Positions 43,333 to 55,047 are shown, numbered from the stretch's first letter. The stretch is 64,000 nucleotides of DNA from Lojkania enalia (GCA_010094045.1 ML986658.1:102837-166836); one strand, 5' to 3'. Program-made: numbers and translations. The notes: a model not told the origin generated them from the letters alone.

Positions 43333-44663
43333 GGCGGAGGGGAGAAGAGGGGGAGGAGGAGAGGCAGAAAAAGAAGAAAAGAGACCCGCTGGGTGGTGAG
43401 AGGCGCGGTCGAAACGGGCAAGAGTCTGGAAGACAGCCAGCTGCGGGCCTGGGCTGGCTGTGGGCGGACGGTGAACAGTGGGTGAGTGGACTATGGACTG
43501 TGGACAGCTGCAAACGCACTCTGGGCGCTGGGCCTGCACTCTGCGGTGGGCGAATGGGTCCCGACCGTGGGATGCAAATATTCATGGCGTCGTTGTCGAC
43601 ACCAGGTGCTAGCCACTCTCAGACACCGCACGGGCCCCCAAGCCTGCTTAATCTCGAAGGCCTGAGCATTGCGAAGAGTCAAAGAAAAAGATTTTGTGGG
43701 ACGGCCGCACCCACCGCTCGATAGGCGTTGCGATAAGCCCTTCCGTCAGCGCCAGAGGAGAGGCCCGATGGGGCAGCTTGCAACCCCTCTACCACATCAG
43801 TCTCATGGCTCCCAACAAAATGCCCACCCGTCCACCCGTCCAGCTGTTCAGCATCGTGTCCGCCGGTGAGCGCTAATATTGCCCAATCTACGCGCCCCTC
43901 CCGTCAACCCATCAATAATATTACCAAACCTCTGCTCCGGCGTGGGATCCGCAACACCAGCGCGCTGGTATCCGCTGCATCACTCGCAGTGACATGCCTG
44001 CCACTATTACACCTTGATATGAGATAAAAGGCCAGCCGCAGAAGCACCTGTGGCTGCAGCAGGCTGCAGCGTGGCGTGCTTATTGTGGAGAAGGCCTGCA
44101 AGAGGCGTTTCACCCGAGCTGCCATGGCCCAAAGCCAGCCAGAGGCACCAGCTGGCCCGTAATACGTATCTAAAGCGCCTCTACCCTGGAAGCACTGATG
44201 GTCAGGTCACTATCGCTTGTTGGGTGGAGACAGCAGAAGCACAATGCTCGCAAGGGGGCCGGGGAATCGACGGCTGCCCGCTCTATTTCAGGTACTCTAC
44301 ACTATGCTTATTGAGATCTCTAAAGCTGCGCCCCGACACATTGCGCGAAATCGCGATCGTGTTTGCGAAAATATGCATTACGCGCTGCCGCAGATTCTCT
44401 CAGATCTCAGCGCCATCAGCTCTCTGGGGCGGTATAATAGCTCCGAGGCGCATAATTTTGGCATCTGAACAAGTGGATCCTGGCGAACTGGTTGAGCCCT
44501 TCAAGAGTCTACGAGTATCCAGGGTTTACACTACGACAACCCATCACTACCACAATTCAATGTCTCCACCAGAGGTGCCACGATTGTCACGGATTGTTAC
44601 GGATTGTCCTTGGAGCGGTCGAGGTCTCCAAAGAATAATCATGTGGTATCGGTGGGTCCCAGA
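43333..44663. other. Intergenic, 1.3 kb
   Basis: Between the APRT start and the 3' end of the homoserine kinase-AIR synthase gene. A long plus-strand frame beginning at 44050 continues across the fusion gene on the opposite strand and has no domain, so it is a shadow. Nothing else recognised. Confidence 0.5.
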
Positions 44664-46793
44664 TCATCTCCAGACATCCATGTTGCGAACTACGCATTCC
44701 TCTGCCGCCTTGTTGATCAACGACCCAATGGTAAATACCTTTTCTCCATGCTCTTGGAGGATCTCCGTCGTCGTCCTTGCATTTTCAGGGCTAACGACGA
44801 GCACCATGCCCAGACCGGTATTCCAGGTCCGGCAGAATTCAGTATCCTCAATGCGGCCTGTCTGCTTGAGCCATTTAAATACGTTGGGGACAGGCCAGGA
44901 TTTTGCATCCAGCTCTGCCGCAAGCGACCCGGGGAGCATGCGAGGAATGTTTTCAATTAGGCCGCCTCCGGTGATGTGGGCCATACCCTTGATGAGTCCT
45001 TTTCGGGCTGCGGAGAGGAGGGGTTTGACATATATTCTCGTCGGGGCAAGAAGACTTGCGCCGATGCTCACAGTGGAATCCCATGGCGCGTCATCATGGA
45101 ATGAGAGTCTCTTTGTCTCCAGGATCTTGCGGATCAAGGAGAAGCCGTTCGAATGCGCTCCGTTGGATGCAAGGCCTAGGAGGACATCACCTACCTCCAT
45201 TGCATCTTTGTCCGGTAGGATCTTGGCCCCCCTTTGTATAGCACCTATCGCGGCACCCCCCGCGTCGTACTCCCCTTCCTTGTATAGACCGGGCATTTCT
45301 GCCGTTTCCCCTCCTACGAGAGCGGAACCCGACTGCCTGCAGCCATCAGCAACCCCGCGGATGAAGGCAGCCGCGCTCTCAACATCTAGTTTGCTGCACG
45401 CATAATAATCGAGGAACATGAGGGGTTCGGCGCCTTGGACGACAAGATCATTGACATTCATGGCCACGAGATCGATACCGACCGTGTCGTGCTTGCCCAT
45501 TTCGAAGGCAACCTTAACCTTGGTTCCGATACCGTCAATGGCACCCACGAGGATCGGTGGCTCTGAGTAGCCGGCAATCTTTAGGTCGAGCAGGCCTCCA
45601 AACCCGCCAATCTCGGCATCCGCTCCTGGACGCTTCGTTGTTGCTACAGATGCTTTGATTTGCTTGACCAGTTCATTCCCAGTGTCTATGCTCACTCCAG
45701 ATGATGCATATGTCAAACTCTCGCTCGGTTCTAGAGATGCCGATGCCCGCGTAACAGTAGTACCCTCTTCCGCAGGTTGGAGCAACTTCCAGTCACAAGT
45801 AATGCCCTCCTTCTTAAACTCTTCAAGCAAATGACTGGCAATAGTGTCGAAATTGCCCGTTGCCAAAGCCAGAATGGTAGGTCCCGCACCTGACAAGCAG
45901 ATGCCCAAAAGTCCAGGATGCGACTGGGGGGTAACAGACTTCAAAATTTCCGTGAGCCCGGGAATGAGCCCTCTGCGGTACGGCTGATGGAGCTTATCTT
46001 GCATGGCAGTATAAATATTCTCTGGGTCCGGAGGAGATTCGCCAAGGGCGTATGTGAGGAGGGCCAACCTCTGCATGTTGAAGATGGCATCCTTTCTAGA
46101 ATACGATGCCGGTAGCACCTCTCTCGCCTTGGCTGTAGATACCTCAAAATCTGGAATGATACATATGCACTTGATTTCCGGCGCCCACCTAAATTTCTTG
46201 AAGTGGCCAATATTGCACGGGGGTTGTGGGGGTTGCAGACCAGTGTCAACACCGCCTGCAGGCTCCGGTAACACCTCACTGAGTGGGATCTCCAGTCTCC
46301 CGGTATCATCTGGAGACAGCTCGTTCAGATATGTTCCGACGAAACCGCCATACAGCGCCGCAGCGACATTGTCCGGGTGACGCTCTTCCATCAAGCAATA
46401 ATCCAACATCCTAGCTTTTGACAGTTGCAGGTTTCCGATCTCATTGGCTATGTTGACTCCAGCAACAATTGCAGCGCCCGATGATCCCAAACCTCTGCCG
46501 AGGGGAATGGGGTTCTTGATGTGAACATGGGTCTCGGCCGGGAAGGCTCGAATGCCGTGGCACCTAAGGACGTAGACGGCGGTCCGGGTGACGAGATTAT
46601 GTTCGGCGACGAGGGGCACCGAGTCTGCGCCGAACCCTTCATAAGTGATGCGACAATTGAGGGAGTGCTCGGAGGTAGTCTTGCGGGTGACAGTGACGTG
46701 CACTTCGAGATAGACGTTGAGGGCGAGGCCAATGACATCGAAACCAGGGCCAATGTTTGCGGAGGAACACGGGACCTTGATTATGGTCACCAT
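44664..46793 (-). CDS. Homoserine kinase fused to AIR synthase (PurM)
   Basis: One uninterrupted 709-codon ORF with two complete enzymes. Residues 1-348 are homoserine kinase of the GHMP family: VPCSSANIGPGFDVIG, the ATP loop NPIPLGRGLGSSGAAIVAG (94-112), and LSGAGPTILA near 300. It phosphorylates homoserine for threonine synthesis. Residues about 356-700 are phosphoribosylformylglycinamidine cyclo-ligase (AIR synthase), purine step 5: YASSGVSIDTGNELVKQIK, AIDGIGTKVKVA (419-429), NVNDLVVQGAEPL (446-458), LVGGETAEMPG (492-502), SNGAHSNGFSLIRK and AHITGGGL. A short linker (about 340-358) joins them. In most fungi AIR synthase is the C-terminal half of Ade5,7 (GAR synthetase-AIR synthase), while homoserine kinase stands alone. 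I see no stop, frameshift or intron between the halves. Both active sites look intact. Whether it replaces or duplicates Ade5,7 cannot be told from this window. Confidence 0.95.
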   Translation of the reverse strand: MVTIIKVPCSSANIGPGFDVIGLALNVYLEVHVTVTRKTTSEHSLNCRITYEGFGADSVPLVAEHNLVTRTAVYVLRCHGIRAFPAETHVHIKNPIPLGRGLGSSGAAIVAGVNIANEIGNLQLSKARMLDYCLMEERHPDNVAAALYGGFVGTYLNELSPDDTGRLEIPLSEVLPEPAGGVDTGLQPPQPPCNIGHFKKFRWAPEIKCICIIPDFEVSTAKAREVLPASYSRKDAIFNMQRLALLTYALGESPPDPENIYTAMQDKLHQPYRRGLIPGLTEILKSVTPQSHPGLLGICLSGAGPTILALATGNFDTIASHLLEEFKKEGITCDWKLLQPAEEGTTVTRASASLEPSESLTYASSGVSIDTGNELVKQIKASVATTKRPGADAEIGGFGGLLDLKIAGYSEPPILVGAIDGIGTKVKVAFEMGKHDTVGIDLVAMNVNDLVVQGAEPLMFLDYYACSKLDVESAAAFIRGVADGCRQSGSALVGGETAEMPGLYKEGEYDAGGAAIGAIQRGAKILPDKDAMEVGDVLLGLASNGAHSNGFSLIRKILETKRLSFHDDAPWDSTVSIGASLLAPTRIYVKPLLSAARKGLIKGMAHITGGGLIENIPRMLPGSLAAELDAKSWPVPNVFKWLKQTGRIEDTEFCRTWNTGLGMVLVVSPENARTTTEILQEHGEKVFTIGSLINKAAEECVVRNMDVWR

Positions 46794-47593
46794 TGCGGCA
46801 TATCACTCAATTACGCCGGTAATTTCGGAATTGAGATGCGGCGGCCTACTTATATGAGTTGTGTTGGAAAGAAAAATATCTAGTGGGCTTGTGACGCATC
46901 CCTCTTCATCGGCCTCTTGGGCTCCGATATCGCGGCGGCGCTAGACCTCATTCGGGAGTCCTAAGTACAAGTTGAACTCCACGGCGACGTATCTCCCCTC
47001 TACTCCAGACCGTTGCATGATGGGTGCCTGGTGTGACTGCAATAGGTATGGCATGGTGGCCATAGATAATGCGTAGAAAGGCCTCCCGCTCGGATGCGGT
47101 CCAGGGCGCTGCACTGCCACCTACGCCACCGACTGGACCCTTGTGACTATGTAGTCCATACCGGGTGCTCTACGACGTGGCATAGCAGGATGCAGCGCGA
47201 CTTCGTCCACTCAAGCGTGCAGCTCGGGGGTACGAACACGTGCGCAGGCATCAAAGGCAGACATCGCCCCCATCGACGGAGCCGATCACCAGGCAGCACA
47301 ACCGAACGGCACACTCACTCAGCCTTCCATGACTCGACTTCCATTTCACTAGCCCCAGATTCAGCCAGGCAGCAGGTCACCCACCTACAAAAGCTTCGCT
47401 ATATCGCCCGTTCTGCTTTTCAATCTCGTCTCACCTCGTTCACTCGTGATCTGAGAAGAGGTTCAGCTCTTAGCCTCATCTCTCTCGCTAATTTGCACTT
47501 GGATCCCACGTCTTCATGGACAATTCTTCAGAAACTTCTTTCCGCCATCCCATACTTAGCCGTAAAATCATACCCTTATCCAAATTGCCCAAA
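46794..47593. promoter_or_regulatory. Divergent promoter, fusion gene / AAA+ ATPase
   Basis: 800 bp shared by the minus-strand homoserine kinase-AIR synthase gene and the plus-strand ATPase. I see no clear GCN4-type TGACTC palindrome or Bas1-type element by eye. Open frames at 47094-47606 overlap the ATPase leader and are not supported. Confidence 0.5.
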
Positions 47594-49773
47594 ATGCCAG
47601 CTTTAGTTCATTCCAGCTCCAAGTCCAAAGGATCTGCATCCAAGGATATCACCCTCAATGGCAGAAGGATCAAGGGCGCCGTCAACTCAGAGAATACCAA
47701 TGACGAGAATAGTGAGAGCGAGCCCGAGGAGCACTATGATCCAGGCATGAAGAGTGGCAAGAAGAACTTGTACTCGGGCAAAGAAGACAAGAAAGGCCGT
47801 TATCAGTGGCAAGATAAGCCTCCAAAGGATATTGGTAATCCGGCAGAAAACGGCAAGACAGCCAAATGGGCTCTACTTGTCAGAAATGTCAAAGTCTACA
47901 ATGATCCGCGCCGGGTACTCGCTATCCACTCCATCGTCGTCCAGAGTCCGCTCCTCAAAAAGCTATTAGCAAAAGTTTTGAAGAATTATCCTGGCGTCAC
48001 CGTAGGACTGCAGCGGTTAGAGTTCTCTGGTAGATTTGAGCCTCTGATCCACCGATGGGTAGAGTTGCAAAAGGCCATTTCCAGGCTTGGAAACGAAAGT
48101 GAAGAAGATCGCCTCACCAAGGAGCATGCGGACTTGTTGCTTGAAATTCTAAGTAGCGAATTCAAGAGCCTCATTGATACCTCACAGGACATGATTTCTA
48201 AGAGAGTCATGACTTATGAGCACCTGTGGACCTTGTTCCAGCCAGGCGCAACAATCTTTTCCCGCCAAGATGGGCAGGAGACGGCCATGACTCTTCAAGA
48301 CACAAAGTACGGCGTAGACGCAAAAGGAATGCCTTGCTTCTGGCTCACATGCAAATACGTGGATTGGGATGGCACCAAATTCGGGACAAACAAACTGAAC
48401 CTTTCTATTTCGGGTTATAGTGGTACACGACATATTACGCAGCTACGGGTTTTCCCCCTTGAATATCATCACGATGCACAAGCACTTCGCACCCGGTTGA
48501 TCGAACGCGGTGCCAAGGCCGAGTTGCTTGCGGGACCGAATTATAAGGCCTATTCCGGTGTTGCATGGCGGCTCGGTGCGTTTGGCACAAAAGATAAGCA
48601 CAATATCAAAGAGCGAATTGTGATTGACACGTACGGATGGAACCGTTTCAACCCAAGTACTGCCATTTTTGTAACACCCTTCGCTCAAAAGGAGCCGTCA
48701 AAGACAACTGATAGACTTGACAAAGAGGACGAGAGCGATGTCGAGGAAGAGAGTGATTTCGAGAACGATGACTTCGACGCCGATGACGATAGCGGAATGC
48801 CGATTGACGGACACTTTGCAGACGAAGATGATGCAGCTAGGCATGTACCTCTGACAATCGAACAGAAGCTAATTTGCACCCCACTTCTTCGTGGATACAG
48901 CCTTAAGAGCAAGCTCTGGTTGAACTTCTTCGTCAACTGTGTGAAAGAGATTGAATGGCAAAAAGATGCGTTTGATCGGTTAGTCCTACCGAAGAACCAG
49001 AAGGAGCTCATCCTTGGGTTTACGGAGTCTCAGCGCAAATACCGTGAAACTTTTGACGATGTAATTGAGGGTAAAGGTCGAGGCATGATCCTCTTGCTTT
49101 GCGGGCCGCCTGGAGTCGGCAAAACCCTTACCGCAGAGTCAGTGGCAGAGGAGATGAAGGTCCCTCTGTACATGATGAGCGCTGGCGACCTGGGCCTTGA
49201 TCCCCGTGGCGTGGAAAGGAAGCTCCAGGATATCCTTGAAATGTGCACGCGTTGGAATTCAGTGCTGTTGTTGGACGAAGCGGATGTCTTCTTGGAACAG
49301 CGTTCACTACACGAGCTAGAGAGGAACAAATTGGTTTCAATCTTCCTCCGCGTCTTGGAGTATTACGAAGGTACTAGATCCCTAATTTTGAGCTTTCACA
49401 TACTAACCTCATAGGCACCATGTTCCTCACCACAAACCGTGTGCAAACCTTTGATCCGGCTTTCCAATCCCGTATCCACATTTCGCTCGATTATCAAGAG
49501 TTGTCGATTGATTCTCGCAGGACAGTGTGGAAGAACTTTTTGGAATCTTCTCAGCAAGAACACACAATCAACAAGCGCCAATTAGATGACCTTGCCAGGA
49601 TGAACATGAACGGCCGCCAGATCAAGAATATTCTCAAAATTGCTCGCCTACTTGCTTCGCGCAAGGACGAAAAGTTGAGCCACGAGCACATCATTACCAC
49701 CCTAGAAGTCACCCAACATCTCCATAACGAATCGCAATTCACGGAGAGGGCACGGGGGAGCATCTATCATTGA
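47594..49773 (+). CDS. Fungal AAA+ ATPase with large N-terminal domain
   Basis: Two exons, 47594-49370 and 49415-49773; 711 aa. An acidic/basic low-complexity N-terminus is followed by the domain common in filamentous-fungal AAA proteins (YEHLWTLFQPGATIFS, FWLTCKYVDWDG, RHITQLRVFPLEYH). A very acidic linker comes next (about 375-415), then RGYSLKSKLWLNFFV. The AAA core has GPPGVGKTLTAE (Walker A, about 504), LLLDEADVFLEQ (Walker B, about 558) and TTNRVQTFDPAFQSRIH (sensor 1 and arginine region), ending in a helical lid. Such proteins are numerous in Pezizomycotina and their substrates are unknown. ATG 47594 has an A at -3 and is preferred; an in-frame ATG at 47516 would add 26 residues. The 44-bp intron interrupts YYE-GTMFLTTNR, well inside the core, confirming the join. 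Confidence 0.9.
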
Positions 49774-51143
49774 CCGTCCATACTATATATATCACACAAA
49801 ATCTGATAGATGTGGTTTTGAAGTTAAAGTGCTTAGTCTTGAGCAAAAGGGTTTGAAGGCGCTCATTCAGGGCCTTGGTGGTGGCGCGGGAAGGTTTTCA
49901 GTACATTCATTTCTAGCTCTTTTCTCCTCATGAATTGGGATCATGATTAACGGAATCCGCTAACGTATGATGGCCATAATTAAATACCGATCTACGTAGA
50001 TGAATAGTGGATCATGTACATATTGAACTCTACGCGCGCCCATGTCTCTCCCCGACTGCCCTGCTCGTATACTGACATTCTGGTCCACCATATCCTCGAT
50101 CAAGTCTGATCTCGAACAAGCTATGTTGCAAGGCCGGAGTCTTGAGGTGGAAAGAGACTTTATAACGCACTTTCTCCATAATTTTTGCTTTCGCCTAGAG
50201 AAGTGGAGCGGTTGGATACTACGCCACTTCATCAAACGTAACCTAGGGCTTCATATTCAGTGGCCCCTTCTCTCCGTTCTCCTCGACGCCTTCATCGCAT
50301 ACCCTTGACGCTTTAAAGGATACTTCAACATATTCTCAATACTCACGACAATGAATGGTAACAGTGTTGAGTAGCAGACGACCAATTATATCACCAATGC
50401 TTTTCGAATTCAACTACTTAAGGCGACATAAGGTGAATATTTCTACATCGGTACTAAATGCATTCTTCGTTCCGTCGTCAATTGAAGTGATGCAAAAGAC
50501 TCTGTAGGCGCTAAATATATAGGTAGGGGTCGTGAACTAGCTGGGCGATTTGAAGAACCGGAACGAAAGGGGGAAGAGCGATGCAGAATCTCATTTTCCC
50601 AAAGGCTTTGGAATATGCAATGGGTGAGGTGATATTTAGGGTGACACTAAATAGTCTGTTAGCGAATAGAGTTCTCGATCAATTGAGCGATATGTTAGGA
50701 TTTCTGAAATAAGGTTGGGTAGGGCCTGCTACATTTTAGTTTTGGCAAACTTCTCGTGGGAATACCCGCAATGGTAAATCATATTAAGAATGAAATGACT
50801 AGTCATGTGAATGGCATTTTACGTAGGTACCTCTAGTTACCATATAAGAGTATAGAGGGCCGCCCTAGACCTCTCTAGGGGTCCCAGAAGCCGATCTATA
50901 CTTCAATGCAATCCTAAAATAATATCGGACTGTAATTCCAGTAATCAAAAGAACCATAATTATTGTCCCTTTAAATCGACGTCTCCGCCGGGGAGATTAG
51001 AACACTTCGAGTAAAAGCACTAAATGAGTGTTGTGTTACTACAAATGATCTTTCCAAACGGAATGGTTTGGTACTTTCAGATATAAAATTGTCCCTGGCA
51101 ATGCGGGTTCTTCATTTCAAAATTAACATTTCTAAGTTGAAGT
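49774..51143. other. Intergenic, 1.4 kb
   Basis: Convergent 3' ends of the ATPase and the second Zn2Cys6 gene. Composition becomes more A-T rich after about 50.6 kb. A short plus-strand frame at 50042-50308 has no domain. Two copies of a CCTCTAGTTACC/CCTCTCTAGGGG-like string near 50830-50890 are not convincing repeats. Confidence 0.45.
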
Positions 51144-52906
51144 CTACCATTCAATAAACTTCTCCGTCCATTTTAAGCCACCATCAGGTCCACCAGTTCT
51201 CTGGACACACTGTATAAGAGAAACGCGCTGTGGAGGGCGATGACACTTGGCGGTCAGGATTGCTCTCGATGATTCCGGAATAAATCTATCCACCATACCT
51301 TCTTCCTCGACCTCTATTATAAACCGACCTATTGCCACAATGAGCAAAGGATCCCACCAACATTCCACATGCCAGGTGTTTAAAATATCAATAGCATGCC
51401 GACGCAGGACTGAATCTCGGCATCTCAGAAGCACAAGAAAAAGCGGGACAATGAGTCCAAGGTCAAGAAGGAAACTGCCCGCCCAGAAGTCGTGATTGGG
51501 GATCGAATGGCGCACCCTGGCGACATCTTGCGAAAGGCGAATTATTTCTTTGAATTCTGGAAGATACGCATCGTACAAAATCTCTTGGGTGAAAACAACG
51601 CCTGCCAGATGTATTTTTGCCGATAGAGCCTGAATTTGAAGCATGGTCGCAATTACATATTCCCGCAAAGTGATGTTATCGTTTCTTCGTATTCTGAGAA
51701 GCGTAGGTTCGAAAGCCTCGAGCCAACGAGATATTTCGACGGAATATCGCCTTTGACCAACTCTAACCCTCTCACCAACCTTGACAGAAGTGGTGTGGAT
51801 GGTGTCTCCAACAGTGACTACCACACCTCCAGGAACCTTTGTGCTGAACTCTCGAGCTAATGAGCTTGAATCCGTTCGCCGCCAAGTTGTGGCGATGAAA
51901 TGACACGTCCTGCGCATAATCAAGTTCCAATAACTCCTGGCTTGATCCAAGCTACTAAATCCGTGTGGCATAGACCCTATTATGGATGAGTCTTGTCCCA
52001 TTAGGCCTTCATGAGTTTCGAGTGTGCGCCTATCACTGACAGTGATGATTTGAATGTCGAGATTTCGAAATGCTTCCACGATCTCATCTTCTACATCTAG
52101 AGGGGAGGGCGACACTACACTAGGTTTATTATCATACTGGAGTCTATTTTGGCTAGTCCAATGCTGCAAAATCTGGAGCCCATAGCTAGCATGCAACATA
52201 GCTTTGTATCTGTTTCCCGTATGACTCTCAAAGCAAACGACAAGCAAGCACGCGATTAGGGCAAGTCGCGGTCCAGAATTAGTGTCAATCGCAACTTGCA
52301 TCTTTTTCAAGGCTTTCCCATATGTGAGGTACGCGAACTCACGATGTAATTTTGCCATTGGGTCAGCCATATCGGCAGGTAGCTCTTGGCCTGTGGAGGA
52401 AGATGCACGCAAGGATTTATGGAGAGCGCCAATTGCGACAACAGCGTACCGCACGAAAGCTTCACGATGACATCCTTGAAGCACAAGGCGATTCCACAGA
52501 GTCCAGTCCCATGCGCTCTGGAATCCAGATGTCGTTTCTTGGTGGAAGTATCTGAGATATCGATTCTCGATCTCTGTCTCGTTTGGAAGGATCCCTGTGG
52601 GCTGCAAGGATAACAGTTGTGCAACACCGTCAAGTTTTGGTAAGATGGGTTTAGATTTCTTTTCGGGACATTTCGTCGACGATGATGTGTCGGAATAGCT
52701 GCAATGTAGATTGGCTTTGAGACAACGTATACAGTGCGGATGGCTTTCATCACACTTGACACGCCGGCGCCTGAAGGTGTCCAAGTCAGAAACCATAATA
52801 ATTGCTTCACTGTATCGATTATATCTTACTTGCAAGTTGAACAACCCGCTCGGGATCGCCGAGTGCTTGCACGCCGTTGTACTAGCTTTTCTTTTTTGGC
52901 TTGCAT
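51144..52906 (-). CDS. Zn2Cys6 transcription factor, divergent from P450
   Basis: Two exons on the minus strand, 52906-52830 and 52770-51144; 567 aa. The short first exon (MQAKKEKLVQRRASTRRSRAG) carries the first two cysteines, and the 59-bp intron lies inside the zinc cluster (GCSTC-K-RRRVKC). Cysteines fall at 22, 25, 32, 39, 42 and 49 (CX2CX6CX6CX2CX6C). An ATG at 52844 inside the intron would lose half of the cluster, so the spliced start is right. The long C-terminal part resembles the fungal transcription factor family seen with secondary-metabolism genes (ENRYLRYFHQETTSGFQ, HREAFVRYAVVAIGALH, ACLLVVCFESHTGNRYKAMLH). It is a probable nuclear regulator; its closest neighbour and likely target is the P450 transcribed away from it. 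Confidence 0.9.
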
Positions 52907-53330
52907 GGCTGATTTGCCTGCATATCGCTATTAGTCTCTAAACGAAATCGACGCCGCTTGGTCTTCACACCGAATGTGGATAATCTGAACTAGCATGTCA
53001 ATTGCGTCGAACATCGTAGGTTGTGCGGCGCAGAGTGAGATAAGATAATTCAGGCCTCCCAGCTCTGTCTTACATGCCCCACATATCGAGAAGCGAGCCA
53101 ATCATAAATTTGAGATCTGAAACCCCTCGTCAAAGAAAGCCAATGAAAACCATCTTGTCATGTGATCTTTTTCATGGGATCATGTGAAGGGTCTGGGCCT
53201 GTTCCCCAACATTCTCAGTCTTATCATTTCTTCCCAATGTTATAAATTTAGTAGAATTCCTCAGTGATATTCGCCTTTCCTTTGTAACCCAATCCCCACT
53301 ATTGCCGAATCTACTTCTCGCACTGTAGTT
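52907..53330. promoter_or_regulatory. 424-bp divergent promoter with GATA pair and CCAAT boxes
   Basis: Between the Zn2Cys6 gene and the P450. Visible elements are two adjacent GATA cores at 53039-53042 and 53044-53047 (GAGATAAGATAA), CCAAT at 53098-53102, 53140-53144 and 53234-53238, and an A-T TATA-like TATAAATTTA at 53241-53250, about 80 bp before the P450 ATG. GATA pairs suggest nitrogen-regulator input. Factor binding is inference. Confidence 0.5.
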
Positions 53331-55047
53331 ATGGTGTTCCCCATTCTTTTATCCCTATTGGGCGCCTCGATTGTATACGTAGCTCTTATTGTGTATCATC
53401 GATTGTTTTCTAGTCCGATTTCACATTTTTCAGGTCCGAAACTCGCTGCTACTACCTATTGGTATGAATTCTATTACGACATTATTCTGGGTGGAAAATA
53501 CATCTGGAAGATAAAGAGCCTTCACGAACAGTATGGACCAGTCATTCGTATCAATCCTCATGAGTTACATGTAGCCGATCCAGACTTCTGGGATGTAATG
53601 TATACGGCTAGTACCAGCAATAACAGACGTGACAAATGGACCTGGCAAACCAAGGGATTGGGGATCCCCGCTTCCACCTTAGCGACGGCGGAACATGCAT
53701 TACATCGTCACCGAAGAGGTGCCCTTAACTCATTCTTCTCCATGCAAAACGTACGCAAGCTGTTGCCGGTAGTTGAAGAGCGGGTTGAAGCATTAGTTCG
53801 GCGATTGAGATCACTTGGGGAACAAGGCGAGATTGTGGCAATGGCGTATGCATATTCGGCATTCACGAATGGTACTGGACCCGATATAAATGTCCCAAAG
53901 AGAGATGCTAACTCATTAGTCCAGATGTTGTGATGCAATATTGTTTTGGTCGGTCAGATCAGTACGTGTGTCGTCACGATCACGCTTTCACAGAACTTTA
54001 TTAACGATTACCTTATTATTAGCCACATTGAAGCTCCGGGCTTCGATCCTGTATACCACGACACGTCATTTTCAGCTGGCAAAGTCATTGCTCTAATGAA
54101 GCACATGAACTGGATCGTTACGATAATGCGAGCATTGCCAGAATCTATTGCTGTAAAGATGGGTGAAGAAATATCATCAAGTGTTAAATTGAAAAGGGTA
54201 AGTGAACACTAAACATCGCGCCCGGGCCGCCATCCTAATATAATTCGCGTGCAAGGAACGCATCAACCAGATCGAAGAAATTCGTCGAGAAGATTCAAGC
54301 AAGTATGAGGATCAACACACCAAGACAATCTTCCACAGTTTGCTCCAAAGCGACCTTCCCGAAAGCGAGAAAGAAACCGGTCGACTTGCAGAAGAAGCTG
54401 TTTTGCTAGTTGGAGCTGGAACACATACCACATCCTGGGTCATTACCGTCATAACCTTCCATTTGCTTTCAAATCCGACCTTGCTCAGACGGCTGAAAGA
54501 CGAACTCAAGTCTGTAATTCCAGCTCCTAGCAGCAAGCCTTTATTACACGACCTAGAGAAGCTTCCATTCCTGACGGCCGTTCTGAAAGAAGGACTACGA
54601 TTAGGGTATGGAGCAACCGCTCGAAGTGCACGCGTCGCACCTGATACTTCCTTAAAGTGTGGTGATTGGACTATTCCTCCCGGGACTCCAGTGAGCATAA
54701 CCATACCTCTGACGCATCACAACGAAAGTATTTTTCCCCAGTCAAATTCCTTTAATCCTAATCGCTGGCTCGGAGACAAGGCTATCGGCCTGGATAAGTA
54801 CCTCGTGTCATTCACTAAAGGATCTCGAGCGTGTCTAGGTATGAATTTAGCCTGGGCTGAGATGTATCTCTCCGTAGCTGGCGTTTTTAGCCATTTTGGT
54901 TCGCATGGGGCCAATGACGCTTCCGATATAGGCATATTAGAGCTTTATGAGACGGACGAAGGAGATGTAGCCTTGGTAAGTGACATGTTCTTTCCCGTGC
55001 CTAAAGAAGGCTCGAAAGGAGTGAGAGTGAAAATATCGGTCAAGTGA
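53331..55047 (+). CDS. Cytochrome P450 monooxygenase
   Basis: Four exons: 53331-53871, 53925-53961 (37 nt), 54023-54197, 54256-55047; 514 aa, in frame. An N-terminal membrane anchor (residues 3-25) is followed by YWYEFYYDIILGGKYIWKI and HEQYGPVIRINPHELHV, typical of a fungal P450 branch found in secondary-metabolite clusters. The K-helix KEGLR (ExxR) is present, the PERF-like segment is FNPNRW, and the haem loop FTKGSRACLG has the ligand Cys at about 444. The oxygen-activating I-helix reads GAGTHTTSW, with His where most P450s have Asp or Glu. It should act at the ER membrane with a P450 reductase on an unknown small molecule. The intron at AFTN-DVVMQYCFGRSD was resolved by choosing the acceptor that restores the family motif. 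It is divergently paired with a Zn2Cys6 regulator. Confidence 0.9.

Noticed and set aside
44050..45405. 451-codon plus-strand ORF antisense to the fusion gene
   Set aside because: A shadow frame of the well-supported minus-strand enzyme; its translation has no domain and unlikely composition.
47094..47606. 170-codon ORF before the AAA+ ATPase
   Set aside because: Different frame, no domain, low-complexity leader; overlaps the likely 5' untranslated region.
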